From positions 124,001 to 188,000 of the forward strand of contig NZ_SULH01000001.1 in assembly GCF_007115095.1 (NCBI RefSeq): a stretch of 64,000 nucleotides of DNA, read 5' to 3'. The notes under the pieces are model-generated. The model was not told the origin of the DNA. It saw nothing but the letters and a program-made list of their open reading frames with translations, and made no database searches. Below, piece after piece: positions 8,205 through 15,701 of this stretch (position 1 is its first letter; each line of letters begins with the position of its first letter). The translations under genes and the position numbers were made by a program. Source of the DNA: Levilactobacillus enshiensis. Lineage in GTDB: Bacteria; Bacillota; Bacilli; Lactobacillales; Lactobacillaceae.

Positions 8205-8807
8205 ATGAAAAAGAGTGACCAGCAACGGCAGAACATTATCGATGTGGGACGCGCGCTGTTTGCGAAGAATGGCTATGCGGGGACCTCGACTCGCATGATC
8301 AATGAGCAGGCAGGTATCGCAGAAGGCCTGCTATACTACTATTTTCCGCAGGGTAAACGGCAGTTGCTAGATACCATCGTGCATGACGGCATCGTCGCGC
8401 GAAGAAATACTGCGGCAATTCAACTGCAGGATTGGCACGCCGATAACTTGGCAGACCAAGTGATGACCCTCTTTCACACATTTTGGCAATCCTTCGACAA
8501 TGATGCTGGCTATCAATCGTTTCTGATTACGATTCGGGAACGCCCCCTGCTATCTGCCGAACAGTCGCAATGGCTGATCAGCACGATCGAAGGCGTTCAG
8601 GAGCAGATTACGACGGCCCTCCGCGGTGTTGATCCGCGGCCCGAACAGCGGGAGCGCTTAGCCACCATTGCCCAACTGATCATGTCTATTTTTCAACGCA
8701 CGGTCTATGACGAACTGTTGATTCGAGATAGCCGTAACCCGGCGGCAATGGATCGGGCGGATGTCCGTCGTGAGATTTGCTTGGTCTTGGAATTGATGAA
8801 AAAATGA
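8205..8807 (+). CDS. TetR/AcrR family regulator
   Basis: A 200-residue TetR-type repressor. The N-terminal helix-turn-helix is well kept: NIIDVGRALFAKNGYAGTSTRMINEQAGIAEGLLYYYFPQ spans about 10-50 in the usual register, ending in the YYYF box. The rest is the alpha-helical ligand domain, without a recognisable ligand class. ATG 8205 is preferred because GGAG lies 9 bp upstream; GTG 8190 is possible. The gene follows the glycosyltransferase/acyltransferase operon in the same orientation but with its own intergenic region, so it is a candidate repressor of the operators at 4523-4567. I found no similar palindrome in its own upstream region. Confidence 0.88.
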   Translation: MKKSDQQRQNIIDVGRALFAKNGYAGTSTRMINEQAGIAEGLLYYYFPQGKRQLLDTIVHDGIVARRNTAAIQLQDWHADNLADQVMTLFHTFWQSFDNDAGYQSFLITIRERPLLSAEQSQWLISTIEGVQEQITTALRGVDPRPEQRERLATIAQLIMSIFQRTVYDELLIRDSRNPAAMDRADVRREICLVLELMKK

Positions 8808-8817
8808 TATAACTTAG

Positions 8818-8861
8818 AATCGACTTTTTAGACACTCAGTTCTGAAAAAGTCGATTTTGTT
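8818..8861 (+). terminator. Terminator after TetR gene; diverged member of repeat family R3
   Basis: Perfect 12-bp stem AATCGACTTTTT/AAAAAGTCGATT followed by TTGTTTT. The sequence after it, to about 8925, resembles the tail of the R3 repeats (TTTTGC.ATTA). Nothing else is apparent in 8862-9043. Confidence 0.75.
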
Positions 8862-9043
8862 TTGCTATTAGGGAGCCAAAACGTGGGACGCCAGGCAGTT
8901 GGCGGTAACGTAGTGTCTGGCGGAGAACGCCCCGATGACAGCTGCGATGACGAGTTATAGTCGGGGTTCGCCCTGACAGTCACTGGTTAGCGTACGCTAC
9001 GGTTATGAAAAGGATGTGTGAAAAAGGTTACAAAAATCTTTGG

Positions 9044-9072
9044 TTGCGAACTGTGTCTGAAAGCGCTATCAT
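9044..9072 (+). promoter_or_regulatory. Promoter overlapped by a perfect cre (CcpA) box
   Basis: TTGCGA (9044-9049), 17-bp spacer, TATCAT (9067-9072). TGAAAGCGCTATCA at 9058-9071 matches the cre consensus TGWAANCGNTNWCA at all 14 positions and covers the -10. CcpA binding here would block RNA polymerase, so the downstream gene should be repressed by preferred sugars. Confidence 0.7.
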
Positions 9073-9164
9073 TCAAATAGACATGACCCGTGATTACTGA
9101 GTCGGTGGACTGTTTGAAAGTACGCGATCGGTTGCGAATCGGTCCGGAGTTGAGGAGGAGCAAG

Positions 9165-9485
9165 ATGACGCAGATTAAGATATACGAAGGCACATCTGGC
9201 TGTGCAACAGGTCAAACTGAAAGTAGGTTGGTGGCCAATCTGGCCCGTATTTCCATGGCAACGCGGACACTGAATCAACGAGACGATGTTCAGCTGATAC
9301 GTTACGATTTAACGCAGGATAGCAATCAATTTATTTGTGATCAACGTGTAGCGGATTTGATTGCGGCCAAGGGTGGCGCGGCCCTGCCCATTACGATGGT
9401 CGACAATGAAATCGTCAAGCAGGGGCAATATCCGACGACGCCAGAGTTAGCCCGTTATTGTGACGGAGCTTCAGTGTCGTTGTGA
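9165..9485 (+). CDS. ArsD-like thioredoxin-fold protein
   Basis: A 106-residue protein that aligns with ArsD: N-terminal IKIYEGTSGCATG (ArsD: CCSTG), then RYDLTQDSNQF, and the C-terminal block LPITMVDNEIVKQGQYPTTPEL. ArsD is an arsenic(III) metallochaperone for the ArsA ATPase and a weak repressor. Here only Cys13 of the metal-binding pairs remains, and no arsA, arsB or arsR gene lies nearby, so an arsenic role is doubtful; redox or metal sensing is possible. ATG 9165 is chosen because AGGAGGAG lies 6 bp upstream. The cre box at 9058 suggests carbon catabolite repression. Confidence 0.7.
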   Translation: MTQIKIYEGTSGCATGQTESRLVANLARISMATRTLNQRDDVQLIRYDLTQDSNQFICDQRVADLIAAKGGAALPITMVDNEIVKQGQYPTTPELARYCDGASVSL

Positions 9486-9498
9486 ATGTAAAGAAATC

Positions 9499-9528
9499 GG
9501 GGCGATGACAATGGTCATGGCCCTTTTG
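9499..9528 (+). terminator. Terminator after ArsD-like gene
   Basis: Stem GGGCGATGAC/GTCATGGCCC with a bulge, 4-base loop, followed by TTTT. Confidence 0.7.
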
Positions 9529-9607
9529 ATTGGTTTAAATCACACTACGGACTAATAGTGCGCGGCATGTGCTATAAAATTAGTAATAGGAAATAGTAAT
9601 TAATAGG

Positions 9608-9636
9608 TTGTGCCATTTGACATGTACTCCTATACT
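9608..9636 (+). promoter_or_regulatory. Promoter of the CAP-domain protein gene
   Basis: TTGTGC (9608-9613), 17-bp spacer, TATACT (9631-9636), then AGGAGG at 9649-9654 before the ATG at 9665. Confidence 0.6.
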
Positions 9637-9664
9637 TAAGCTATCATGAGGAGGTAAACAACTA

Positions 9665-10540
9665 ATGAAATTATCACGGCAACTGAAAGGACTATTGGTC
9701 CTGGTTCTGGCAATCGGGGGCATTGCGAGTGTGACCCCAGCAGCGGCAAAACAGTCATCCAAGGGAATCGTGCTTAAGATGACCAAAGTGACCACCAAGC
9801 CGTATCATGCGACTAAGGGGAAGATTTATCGCAACACGAGCCTGACCAAGGTGGCGCATAACGCCAAGAACTATCCGCGGACAACGCTGTACGTTACCAA
9901 ACACGCGACGATTCGTAAGGCAAACCACCAGCGGGCCGTTTATTACTACATAGGTAAAGGAAAAGCGAAGGGTTGGATCTGGCACGGTTATTTAAAGGCG
10001 GGAAAGGTAGCTAAAAAATCAACCACAAAGTCAACCCAAAAGTCGGTTCAAGCAGTAGCAACAACTACTACTGCTACTACTACTACGCAACCCACAACCA
10101 AGACCGCCTTTGATGCAGCTAAGATGTCCCAAAACTTCCTAGCAATCGTCAATCAGGAACGGGCAAAGGTTGGGGTAGCTCCATTGACGTTGAATAGCAA
10201 GCTGACCAATCTTGCCAATCAGCGGGCAAAGGACAATGCGGATATCAATACGCTCTCTCACACGGATGCGCAAGGCAATGCCATGTTTGAAAAGGAAGCA
10301 GATCAGTTTGGTGTCGGCAATTGGTTAACCTGGTCGGAATGTCTCTACATGTCCGGTTATGATTCCTTAAGCTTTAACTTTGGGAAGGATGCCGCCGATG
10401 GCTACTTGTACGATGATGCGGATTCCAATTGGGGTCACCGGTTGAACTTGATTAGTTCAGAGACGACCCAGATTGGAATTGGGTGGTACGTGAAGTCAGG
10501 GACGCACACGGTTTATAACGCGATTGATCAGACAAACTAA
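9665..10540 (+). CDS. Secreted CAP/SCP-domain protein
   Basis: A 291-residue secreted protein. Signal peptide 1-28 (cleavage near PAAA), then an SLAP/SH3-like module of about 85 residues (KIYRNTSLTKVAHNAKNYPRT...WIWHGYL) found in lactobacillar surface proteins, a Thr-rich linker around 122-145 encoded by near-perfect ACT/ACA triplets, and a C-terminal CAP domain (about 150-291). The CAP domain keeps FLAIVNQERAKVGVAPL, the central His in LSHTDAQG and the SECLYM block. Bacterial CAP proteins act at the cell wall, some as peptidases, but most have no proven activity. Monocistronic, with its own promoter and terminator. Confidence 0.88.
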   Translation: MKLSRQLKGLLVLVLAIGGIASVTPAAAKQSSKGIVLKMTKVTTKPYHATKGKIYRNTSLTKVAHNAKNYPRTTLYVTKHATIRKANHQRAVYYYIGKGKAKGWIWHGYLKAGKVAKKSTTKSTQKSVQAVATTTTATTTTQPTTKTAFDAAKMSQNFLAIVNQERAKVGVAPLTLNSKLTNLANQRAKDNADINTLSHTDAQGNAMFEKEADQFGVGNWLTWSECLYMSGYDSLSFNFGKDAADGYLYDDADSNWGHRLNLISSETTQIGIGWYVKSGTHTVYNAIDQTN

Positions 10541-10550
10541 ATCATTACCA

Positions 10551-10590
10551 AAAAAGCAGGTGCCGTCGATTGTGGACGTCACCTGCTTTA
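10551..10590 (+). terminator. Terminator after CAP-domain gene
   Basis: AAGCAGGTGCCGTC pairs with GACGTCACCTGCTT (13 of 14), but only a short T tract (TTTATTAG) follows. Confidence 0.7.
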
Positions 10591-10610
10591 TTAGTAATTG
10601 AACTAAACGT

Positions 10611-10706
10611 TGAAAGTTCCAAATCATGGCTCATGCCTATTCTAACAACAGTGGCCTTAAAAGTAGGCAACTTGGTGGTCTGGTCGCCTTACCGGCCGGC
10701 AGATAT
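10611..10706 (+). repeat. Dispersed intergenic repeat R1, copy 2
   Basis: Aligns with 8011-8107. Shared blocks include CATGCCT, AACTTGGTGG and GGTCGCCTTACCGG. Unlike copy 1, the terminal CGGCAGATA here begins a long perfect inverted repeat. Confidence 0.6.
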
Positions 10707-10836
10707 GAGCTGGAACGGTGCGAACGCAACTTGAAGCCTCGAAGGTCACGAGTCTACAAGCTTGGTTTTCTACTAAGTCAGTAAGAAAAGCACTTACTGA
10801 CTTAGTAGAACGACGCGCCTGAGCTCATATCTGCCG
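10697..10836. repeat. Nested perfect inverted repeats
   Basis: Outer arms CGGCAGATATGAGCT (10697-10711) and AGCTCATATCTGCCG (10822-10836) pair perfectly over 15 bp. Inside, TTCTACTAAGTCAGTAAG (10768-10785) pairs perfectly over 18 bp with 10793-10810 around a 7-base loop. There is no terminator T run, so an RNA structure or cruciform is more likely than a simple terminator. Confidence 0.8.
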
Positions 10837-11065
10837 ACCTCTCGGCTTACATTGTGCGCTCAGACGACTTTGAGAATAACCGTAAGGGTCGTTATCAATT
10901 GAATCCCAAAAATGCCAAGTAGCTATGGTCTACAATCGTATCTTGATAAAACACTGTCAGCGCCGGAGGAGGCCAGGGATGGAGCCAGCCGTGAAAGTGG
11001 TGTTAGCTGGCGATTTTTTTCAGCCAGCTTACACCACGGGCGACTTTGGAGACACGTGGTCTTCG

Positions 11066-11173
11066 TGGCTTCAAATCGAGCGAGAAGACTGGTGTTCTGC
11101 CAGTCTGAAGCGTCCCCACAGCAGGTGGAATCTCTGGCAGCCGGAGTGCGCCCAATTTAGCCTAATTTAACGG
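11066..11173 (+). repeat. Dispersed repeat R2, copy 1
   Basis: About 108 bp, highly similar to the reverse complement of 58082-58188. Shared blocks include CGAGCGAGAAGACTGGTGTT and TGAAGCGTCCCCACAGCAGG. Contains the hairpin AGACTGG/CCAGTCT. Confidence 0.8.
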
Positions 11174-11236
11174 CGCGACTGCTTAACCATACTGAGATGA
11201 GGCCTGAATTTTATCTTTCAATCTTTAGTAATTGAA

Positions 11237-12082
11237 CTAAACGTTAAAATACTGAATGATCAGTTGCGCGATGGTCCTAGCGTGAGTTTCCAACGCAAAA
11301 TGACCAGCATCGAGCAGGTCGACCTCAGTATTGGGATCGTCTCGTTTGAAGGCTTCGGCACCGGGGTAAATGAATGAGGGATCATTTTTCCCCCAAACGG
11401 CCAGGAGCTGAGGTTGGTGTGCACGTAGGTAGGCTTGAAACTTTGGATAAAGCTTGATGTTGTTCTGATAGTCAAAGATCAGATCTAGCTGTCTCTCAGC
11501 GTAACCTGGCGTCTGCGTGTAGGCAATGTCCAGCGTGTAGCCGTCAGGGCTGACCGTATCAGGTCGTGTCCCCGTTAGATACTGACCCTTGATAGTTGCT
11601 GGTGCAAAGGCAGTTCGGTAGCTGGCTCGTTTTTCAGCTGTTGGCTGTGTCCAGAAGTCTTGACGGTCAGCCCATTTAGGTCCCAATCCTTCTTGGTAGA
11701 CGTTCCCATTTTGGCTTATAATTCCCTGAATCCAGTCTGGATGCTGAGTGGCGATCCGAAAGCCAATTGGTGCCCCGTAGTCGAATACGTAGAGGTAAGC
11801 GGGAGTTAAGTCCAATTTTTCCATGAAGGCCGTCATGATTTCCGCAAGGTGGTCAAAGGTATAGGCAAATTGACTGCGATCCGGTGAGGCAGATTGGCCG
11901 AAACCGGGGTAGTCTGGTGCAATCAGATGGAAATGGTCTTCCAATTGGGGCATGAGGTCCCGGAACATGTGGCTAGCCGAAGGAAAGCCGTGAAATAAGA
12001 GTAGCGTCGGTCGATCAGGCTGGCCGGCCTCGCGATAGAAAATTGATAAACCTTGAATTTGTGTGGTGTGATAACTAATCAT
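11237..12082 (-). CDS. Alpha/beta hydrolase (epoxide hydrolase/haloalkane dehalogenase-like)
   Basis: A 281-residue cytoplasmic alpha/beta hydrolase. The oxyanion motif is HGFPS (31-35). The nucleophile sits in VFDYGAPIG and is Asp101, not Ser, as in epoxide hydrolases and haloalkane dehalogenases. Asp234 (GKNDPSF) and His261 (DAGHF) complete the triad, and a cap domain spans about 125-205. The substrate is unknown; plant-derived esters or epoxides and quorum-type molecules are possible. It is the second gene of a MarR operon: its ATG overlaps the MarR stop by 4 bases, so the regulator probably senses a molecule this enzyme handles. Confidence 0.88.
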   Translation of the reverse strand: MISYHTTQIQGLSIFYREAGQPDRPTLLLFHGFPSASHMFRDLMPQLEDHFHLIAPDYPGFGQSASPDRSQFAYTFDHLAEIMTAFMEKLDLTPAYLYVFDYGAPIGFRIATQHPDWIQGIISQNGNVYQEGLGPKWADRQDFWTQPTAEKRASYRTAFAPATIKGQYLTGTRPDTVSPDGYTLDIAYTQTPGYAERQLDLIFDYQNNIKLYPKFQAYLRAHQPQLLAVWGKNDPSFIYPGAEAFKRDDPNTEVDLLDAGHFALETHARTIAQLIIQYFNV

Positions 12083-12507
12083 AGCAAGTCCTCCCGAATT
12101 TTTTGATTGTTATTGGTTAAGAGCTGCGTCATTGGGGCCTTTTGGTCGCCTAATAAGTTGTCGGTCGTCTGACTAAAGGTGGCCAGGCAGGCATTGGCGA
12201 TTTGAAGAAAGCCAACGCTCGCAGGAGCAAGCGCAATCTGAGTCGCACGTCCTTGGGCGGTCAAGGTGACCAGTTGTTTGTTGGCTAAAGTCTTGACCAT
12301 TCGCGAAATACTGGAGCGCTCATAACCGAGACGGTGACTGAGTTGCTGAATCGTCAGGGGATGGGTATCCTCGAGGGTCATCATAATGTAGGCGTAGGCG
12401 GGTTTCATCCCGGTGGGGGCGTAGATTTTATCGGCGAGTTGCTCTATAGATCGCATGTAGCGGGCTGCCGTGAAGTAAGCGCAGGTGGTTGTAAAATGAT
12501 GGGGCAT
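12079..12507 (-). CDS. MarR family regulator
   Basis: A 142-residue winged-helix regulator. The recognition region LTIQQLSHRLGYERSSISRMVKTLANKQLV occupies about 51-80, followed by the wing (LTAQGRATQIALAP). I chose ATG 12507, with AAAGGACG about 8 bp upstream; a longer frame reaching 12582 has no good ribosome binding site. The gene is translationally coupled to the hydrolase and divergent from the ABC exporter. A 20-bp palindrome at 12526-12545, between its start and its likely promoter, is the probable autoregulatory site. MarR proteins usually release DNA on binding phenolic compounds or on oxidation; the only cysteines are at 9 and near 103. Confidence 0.87.
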   Translation of the reverse strand: MPHHFTTTCAYFTAARYMRSIEQLADKIYAPTGMKPAYAYIMMTLEDTHPLTIQQLSHRLGYERSSISRMVKTLANKQLVTLTAQGRATQIALAPASVGFLQIANACLATFSQTTDNLLGDQKAPMTQLLTNNNQKIREDLL

Positions 12508-12525
12508 CTGAACACGTCCTTTTTG

Positions 12526-12545
12526 TATCGTGTACATACATGATA
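12526..12545 (-). promoter_or_regulatory. Candidate MarR operator
   Basis: TATCGTGTACATACATGATA is a 20-bp palindrome of the form TATCnTGTAnnTACAnGATA (8 matched base pairs). It lies 19 bp upstream of the MarR start codon and near the expected -10 region of that operon. Confidence 0.6.
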
Positions 12546-12575
12546 GGCTTTTTTTGAAAAAATAGCCAGCTTTTA

Positions 12576-12631
12576 TTGACAAAAAAGTCAGGTGAGCTTA
12601 TACTCACTTTATCAGGTAAGTAATTACTCAC
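12576..12631 (+). promoter_or_regulatory. ABC exporter promoter with two 16-bp palindromes
   Basis: TTGACA (12576-12581), 17-bp spacer, TATACT (12599-12604): a strong sigma-A promoter. GTGAGCTTATACTCAC (12592-12607) covers the -10, and GTAAGTAATTACTCAC (12616-12631) follows; their centres are 24 bp apart. Both match the sites in front of the GT8/acyltransferase cluster (4523, 4552), so one TetR repressor may control both. Confidence 0.75.
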
Positions 12632-12660
12632 TCACTAAAATTGTTTTGGGAGGTAGTCTA

Positions 12661-13386
12661 ATGACAAATGCAATTATTGAACTCGATCATCTTGCGAAAA
12701 AGTTTGGCAACGAGACCGTCTTAAAAGATATCAACATGACCCTGAAAAAGGGTGAAATCATTGGCTTAATTGGACCATCGGGGGCTGGTAAGTCGACCGT
12801 CATCAAGGTGACACTGGGCATGGAAGTTGCGAGCGGTGGTTCCGCTAAAGTTTTCGATACCGTCATGCCCAACCGTGAGCTGTTAGGGCGGATTGGGTAT
12901 ATGGCACAGACCGATGCCTTGTATGATGCTTTGACTGGTCGCGAAAACCTAAAGTTTTACGGCCAGATGAAAGGAATTTCCAAGCAAGCGATGACAGAGG
13001 AAGTTGATCACGCCGCTAAAGTGGTGGATTTAACGGATGATTTAGACAAACGGGTCTCGGGTTATTCTGGGGGAATGATGCGGCGGTTGTCATTAGCCAT
13101 CGCCTTACTGGGAAGCCCAGAACTGCTGATTTTGGATGAACCGACCGTGGGAATCGATCCCGCATTGCGGCGGCAGATCTGGAAAGAACTGGGAAGTATC
13201 CGCGACGAAGGCCGGAGTATTTTAATCACGACCCACGTGATGGATGAAGCCGAGCTGTGTGACCGGGTGGCATTGCTGCTGGGTGGCAAGGTCATGGCGT
13301 TCGACAAGCCGGCCTCCCTAGAAGCCCAGTACCAGGTTGCAACGATCGAAGACGTATTCTTAAAGGCGGAGGGTGTTGAACAATGA
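12661..13386 (+). CDS. ABC-2 type transporter, ATP-binding protein
   Basis: A 241-residue ABC ATPase: Walker A GPSGAGKST near 39-47, Q-loop in GYMAQTDALYD, signature YSGGMMRRLSLA, Walker B LLILDEPTVGID, H-loop ITTHVMDEA. YAQ-type Q-loop and the DrrA-like C-terminus (IEDVFLKAEG) place it with drug or lipid exporters of the ABC-2 group. ATG 12661 with GGGAGG 7 bp upstream; a longer frame from 12592 runs through the promoter and is not credible. It overlaps the permease start by 4 bases and so forms one exporter with it. Confidence 0.93.
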   Translation: MTNAIIELDHLAKKFGNETVLKDINMTLKKGEIIGLIGPSGAGKSTVIKVTLGMEVASGGSAKVFDTVMPNRELLGRIGYMAQTDALYDALTGRENLKFYGQMKGISKQAMTEEVDHAAKVVDLTDDLDKRVSGYSGGMMRRLSLAIALLGSPELLILDEPTVGIDPALRRQIWKELGSIRDEGRSILITTHVMDEAELCDRVALLLGGKVMAFDKPASLEAQYQVATIEDVFLKAEGVEQ

Positions 13387-14603
13387 GAACGATTGCGATT
13401 ATGAATCGGGTTCTAAAGGAACTCTTCAGGGATAAGCGGACATTGGCACTGATGTTTTTGGCGCCAATTCTAGTCATGTTATTGATGAGTGTGATCTTTA
13501 ACACCAACTCCACGACCGATGTAAACGTGGGGACGGTTGCAGTTACTCAGAAACTAAATCAAGAGATGGGGAGCATTAAGCACGTTAATGTGAAGACTTA
13601 CGCCACGAAGCGTGCTGCGAAGAAGGCGTTGGCTAATGAAAAGATCGATGCCATCATTAAGAAAAATGGCAATAACTACAGCTTGACTTACGCCAACACT
13701 GACTCTACCAAGACGGCCGCTGTGAAATTAGCCTTCAAAAATGGCTTGACCGCGACGAGTATCAGTCAATTGAAGTCGGCATTGAAGAAGAGCACGACCG
13801 GAATGGTCAAGTTACAGGCGCAATTACAAGCCATGCAGAAGCAGCAAGTTGCCGCAAAGGCACCGACTAACGCGACGGCCGCTGCGGTGGCTGCCAAACA
13901 GGCAACTGCCACCAAGGCGACGGCAACGAACAACAGTACCAAGAGTACCAGCCAGACCACGCCGAAAATCACCAACCATTACGTTTATGGTGATAAGGAT
14001 ACCGGCTACTTTGCAAAGATGTTGCCAATTCTGATGGGCTTCTTCGTTTTCTTCTTCGTCTTCCTGATTTCTGGAATGGCGCTGTTGAAGGAACGGACAA
14101 CGGGAACTTTGGATCGCTTATTGGCAACGCCAGTGAAACGGTCTGCCATCGTCTTTGGGTACATGTTGAGTTACGGCATTCTTGCCGTGGTTCAAACGAT
14201 TGTCATTGTCCTGGTCACCGTTTGGTTGTTAGGTATGGAAGTTGTTGGCAACATGGTGAGTGTCGTGGTCGTTAACCTACTGTTGGCCTTAGTAGCCCTG
14301 GCCTTCGGAATTTTGCTCTCAACTTTTGCCAACTCTGAATTCCAAATGATGCAGTTCATTCCACTGGTTGTGATTCCGCAAGTCTTCTTCTCCGGCATTA
14401 TTCCGTTGGATTCGATGGCTGATTGGGTCAAAGACATTTCCTACATCATTCCACTGAAATACTCTGGGGATGCCGTCAGTGATATCATCATGCGCGGGAC
14501 ATCGATCTTTAACGAAGGCGGTAACCTGCTGGTACTCCTAGCATTCCTGGTGGTTTTGACGGTCCTCAACGTCGTGGGATTGAAACGTTACCGAAAAGTT
14601 TAG
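13383..14603 (+). CDS. ABC-2 type exporter permease
   Basis: A 406-residue permease. One N-terminal span (about 18-39) is followed by a large extracytoplasmic region (about 40-205) and five spans in the second half, the usual ABC-2 layout with an enlarged first loop. The part of the loop from about 145 to 195 is Ala/Thr/Lys/Gln-rich low complexity. The exporter probably extrudes an amphiphilic drug, a toxic lipid or an envelope component. Since its promoter shares palindromes with the GT8/acyltransferase operon, it might export that pathway's product; this is speculation. ATG overlaps the ATPase gene by 4 bases. Confidence 0.9.
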   Translation: MRTIAIMNRVLKELFRDKRTLALMFLAPILVMLLMSVIFNTNSTTDVNVGTVAVTQKLNQEMGSIKHVNVKTYATKRAAKKALANEKIDAIIKKNGNNYSLTYANTDSTKTAAVKLAFKNGLTATSISQLKSALKKSTTGMVKLQAQLQAMQKQQVAAKAPTNATAAAVAAKQATATKATATNNSTKSTSQTTPKITNHYVYGDKDTGYFAKMLPILMGFFVFFFVFLISGMALLKERTTGTLDRLLATPVKRSAIVFGYMLSYGILAVVQTIVIVLVTVWLLGMEVVGNMVSVVVVNLLLALVALAFGILLSTFANSEFQMMQFIPLVVIPQVFFSGIIPLDSMADWVKDISYIIPLKYSGDAVSDIIMRGTSIFNEGGNLLVLLAFLVVLTVLNVVGLKRYRKV

Positions 14604-14687
14604 GCTAGCGTTCAACGAACCAGCTTACGTACGCGACCGTGTATAATGGGAATACGGCTGTAGAAACTAACAGAAAGGGTGAATGAT

Positions 14688-15326
14688 GTGGAGCCAAATA
14701 TTTTCAGCAGTTATCGCGAGTGGCTAGAGCATGAAAAGATGCCAAAGGGGAAAAAGGCGGCGTTGGTGGCCGCCATGGAACTTTTTTCCGAAACGGGGTT
14801 TGATGGGACCTCGACCGTCCAGGTGGCGGAGCGAGCCGGAATTAGTCAGGCTACGATTTTTAAGTATTTTCACACGAAGCAAGACCTGATGTTGGCGATT
14901 GTGAAGCCGGTCATGGAACACCTTTTTCCAGCTTACCGGGATGAATTCTTCCACGGTATCAGTGAACGCAAGACGTTACCGGAAATGGTGGCATTTATCG
15001 TGACCGATCGCTATCAATTTATCAAGAATAACGAGCAAGCCGTTAAGATCCTGGCCATGGAGATGATGACCAATGAAGAGATGCGGCAACTGTTTGGCAA
15101 ATTAGCGATAACCAATAACTTTAACTTCCCTGGTGAACTTTTAAATGATTTTCGCCGGACGGGACAATTGCGAGATGACATTGACGTTGCTGGCCTGATG
15201 CGTATTTTAGCGGGGCAGCTGGTCATGTACGTGATTCAATCGACCTTTGTCCCCGACCTCGTTCAGGGTGAGCAGGCAGATTTAAAACTGATTACAGCCC
15301 AAATCGTACGGACAATCAGTAAGTAA
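14688..15326 (+). CDS. TetR/AcrR family regulator
   Basis: A 212-residue TetR repressor. Helix-turn-helix spans about 17-62 (ALVAAMELFSETGFDGTST...AGISQATIFKYFHTKQDL). The C-terminal ligand domain has the length of multidrug regulators. GTG 14688 is preferred because AAAGGG lies 8 bp upstream; GTG 14679 is in frame. It follows the exporter by about 80 bp and has its own TATAAT at 14643-14648. It is the most obvious repressor for the exporter's two palindromes, and then also for the 4.5-kb operon. Its own upstream region lacks the motif, so autoregulation is not evident. Confidence 0.88.
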   Translation: MEPNIFSSYREWLEHEKMPKGKKAALVAAMELFSETGFDGTSTVQVAERAGISQATIFKYFHTKQDLMLAIVKPVMEHLFPAYRDEFFHGISERKTLPEMVAFIVTDRYQFIKNNEQAVKILAMEMMTNEEMRQLFGKLAITNNFNFPGELLNDFRRTGQLRDDIDVAGLMRILAGQLVMYVIQSTFVPDLVQGEQADLKLITAQIVRTISK

Positions 15327-15335
15327 AATCGGATT

Positions 15336-15400
15336 AAAAATAGTCATGCTAGGAAAGATCAGAAGTCGTGTAGACTGGTCTGCTGGGCATGACTATTTTT
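15336..15400 (+). terminator. Terminator after TetR gene
   Basis: AAAAATAGTCATGC and GCATGACTATTTTT form a perfect 14-bp stem around a 37-base loop, ending in the T run. The A-rich 5' arm makes it bidirectional. 15401-15620 holds nothing I recognise. Confidence 0.8.
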
Positions 15401-15628
15401 GTAGGTTTAGAAGTGAACGGTTGCAGGGTTAAATCGGTGTCGTCAAGGGGGGCACTGGAGCTAGTTAGTTTGGGCTAAGATCCTAAAAACTACGATTTTG
15501 AACTGTATTTCGGGAAAAGTAAGGGATGTCGGGAAATTTTAAACAGTTGTCACCCAATGGTTGACGTTAATTTACTGGAATAAATTTACTGATTAGTAAG
15601 TTATGCGGATGACTTTTCTGATTTACCT

Positions 15629-15686
15629 TTGCCACGGTCAACTGGGATGCGGTACACTGTTAATTAGAATCTTAAAACCGCTTTCA
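15629..15686 (+). promoter_or_regulatory. Promoter and cre-like box of the tandem MFS genes
   Basis: TTGCCA (15629-15634), 18-bp spacer, TACACT (15653-15658). Downstream, TAAAACCGCTTTCA (15673-15686) matches 13 of 14 cre positions and ends at the ribosome binding site, a roadblock position for CcpA. Confidence 0.55.
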
Positions 15687-15701
15687 AGGAGGTCATCGGT
15701 C

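Larger units (their letters stand above)
10591..11245. repeat. 655-bp structured non-coding block flanked by 21-bp direct repeats
   Basis: The same 21 bases (beginning TTAGTAATTG, ending AAACGTT) occur at 10591-10611 and 11225-11245. The second copy covers the stop codon of the convergent hydrolase gene. Between them lie an R1 repeat copy, a two-level inverted repeat (10697-10836), a third hairpin (10997-11037, 14 of 15 pairs), and an R2 repeat copy. I see no convincing gene: frames opening at 10912 and 10925 overlap each other, lack family features and run through the hairpins. The layout looks like a non-autonomous element with a duplicated target. Confidence 0.55.

Noticed and set aside
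10061-10086. ACT/ACA triplet run as phase-variation tract
   Set aside because: It is a 3-bp repeat inside the coding sequence and only changes the length of a Thr linker, not the frame.
10912-11170. Two overlapping 81-82 residue plus-strand frames in the structured block
   Set aside because: They overlap in different frames, run through hairpins and an R2 repeat, have no ribosome binding site of note and resemble no protein family.
12592-12660. Upstream extension of the ABC ATPase to 12592
   Set aside because: The extension would be encoded by the -10 box and operators; ATG 12661 has a correct ribosome binding site.
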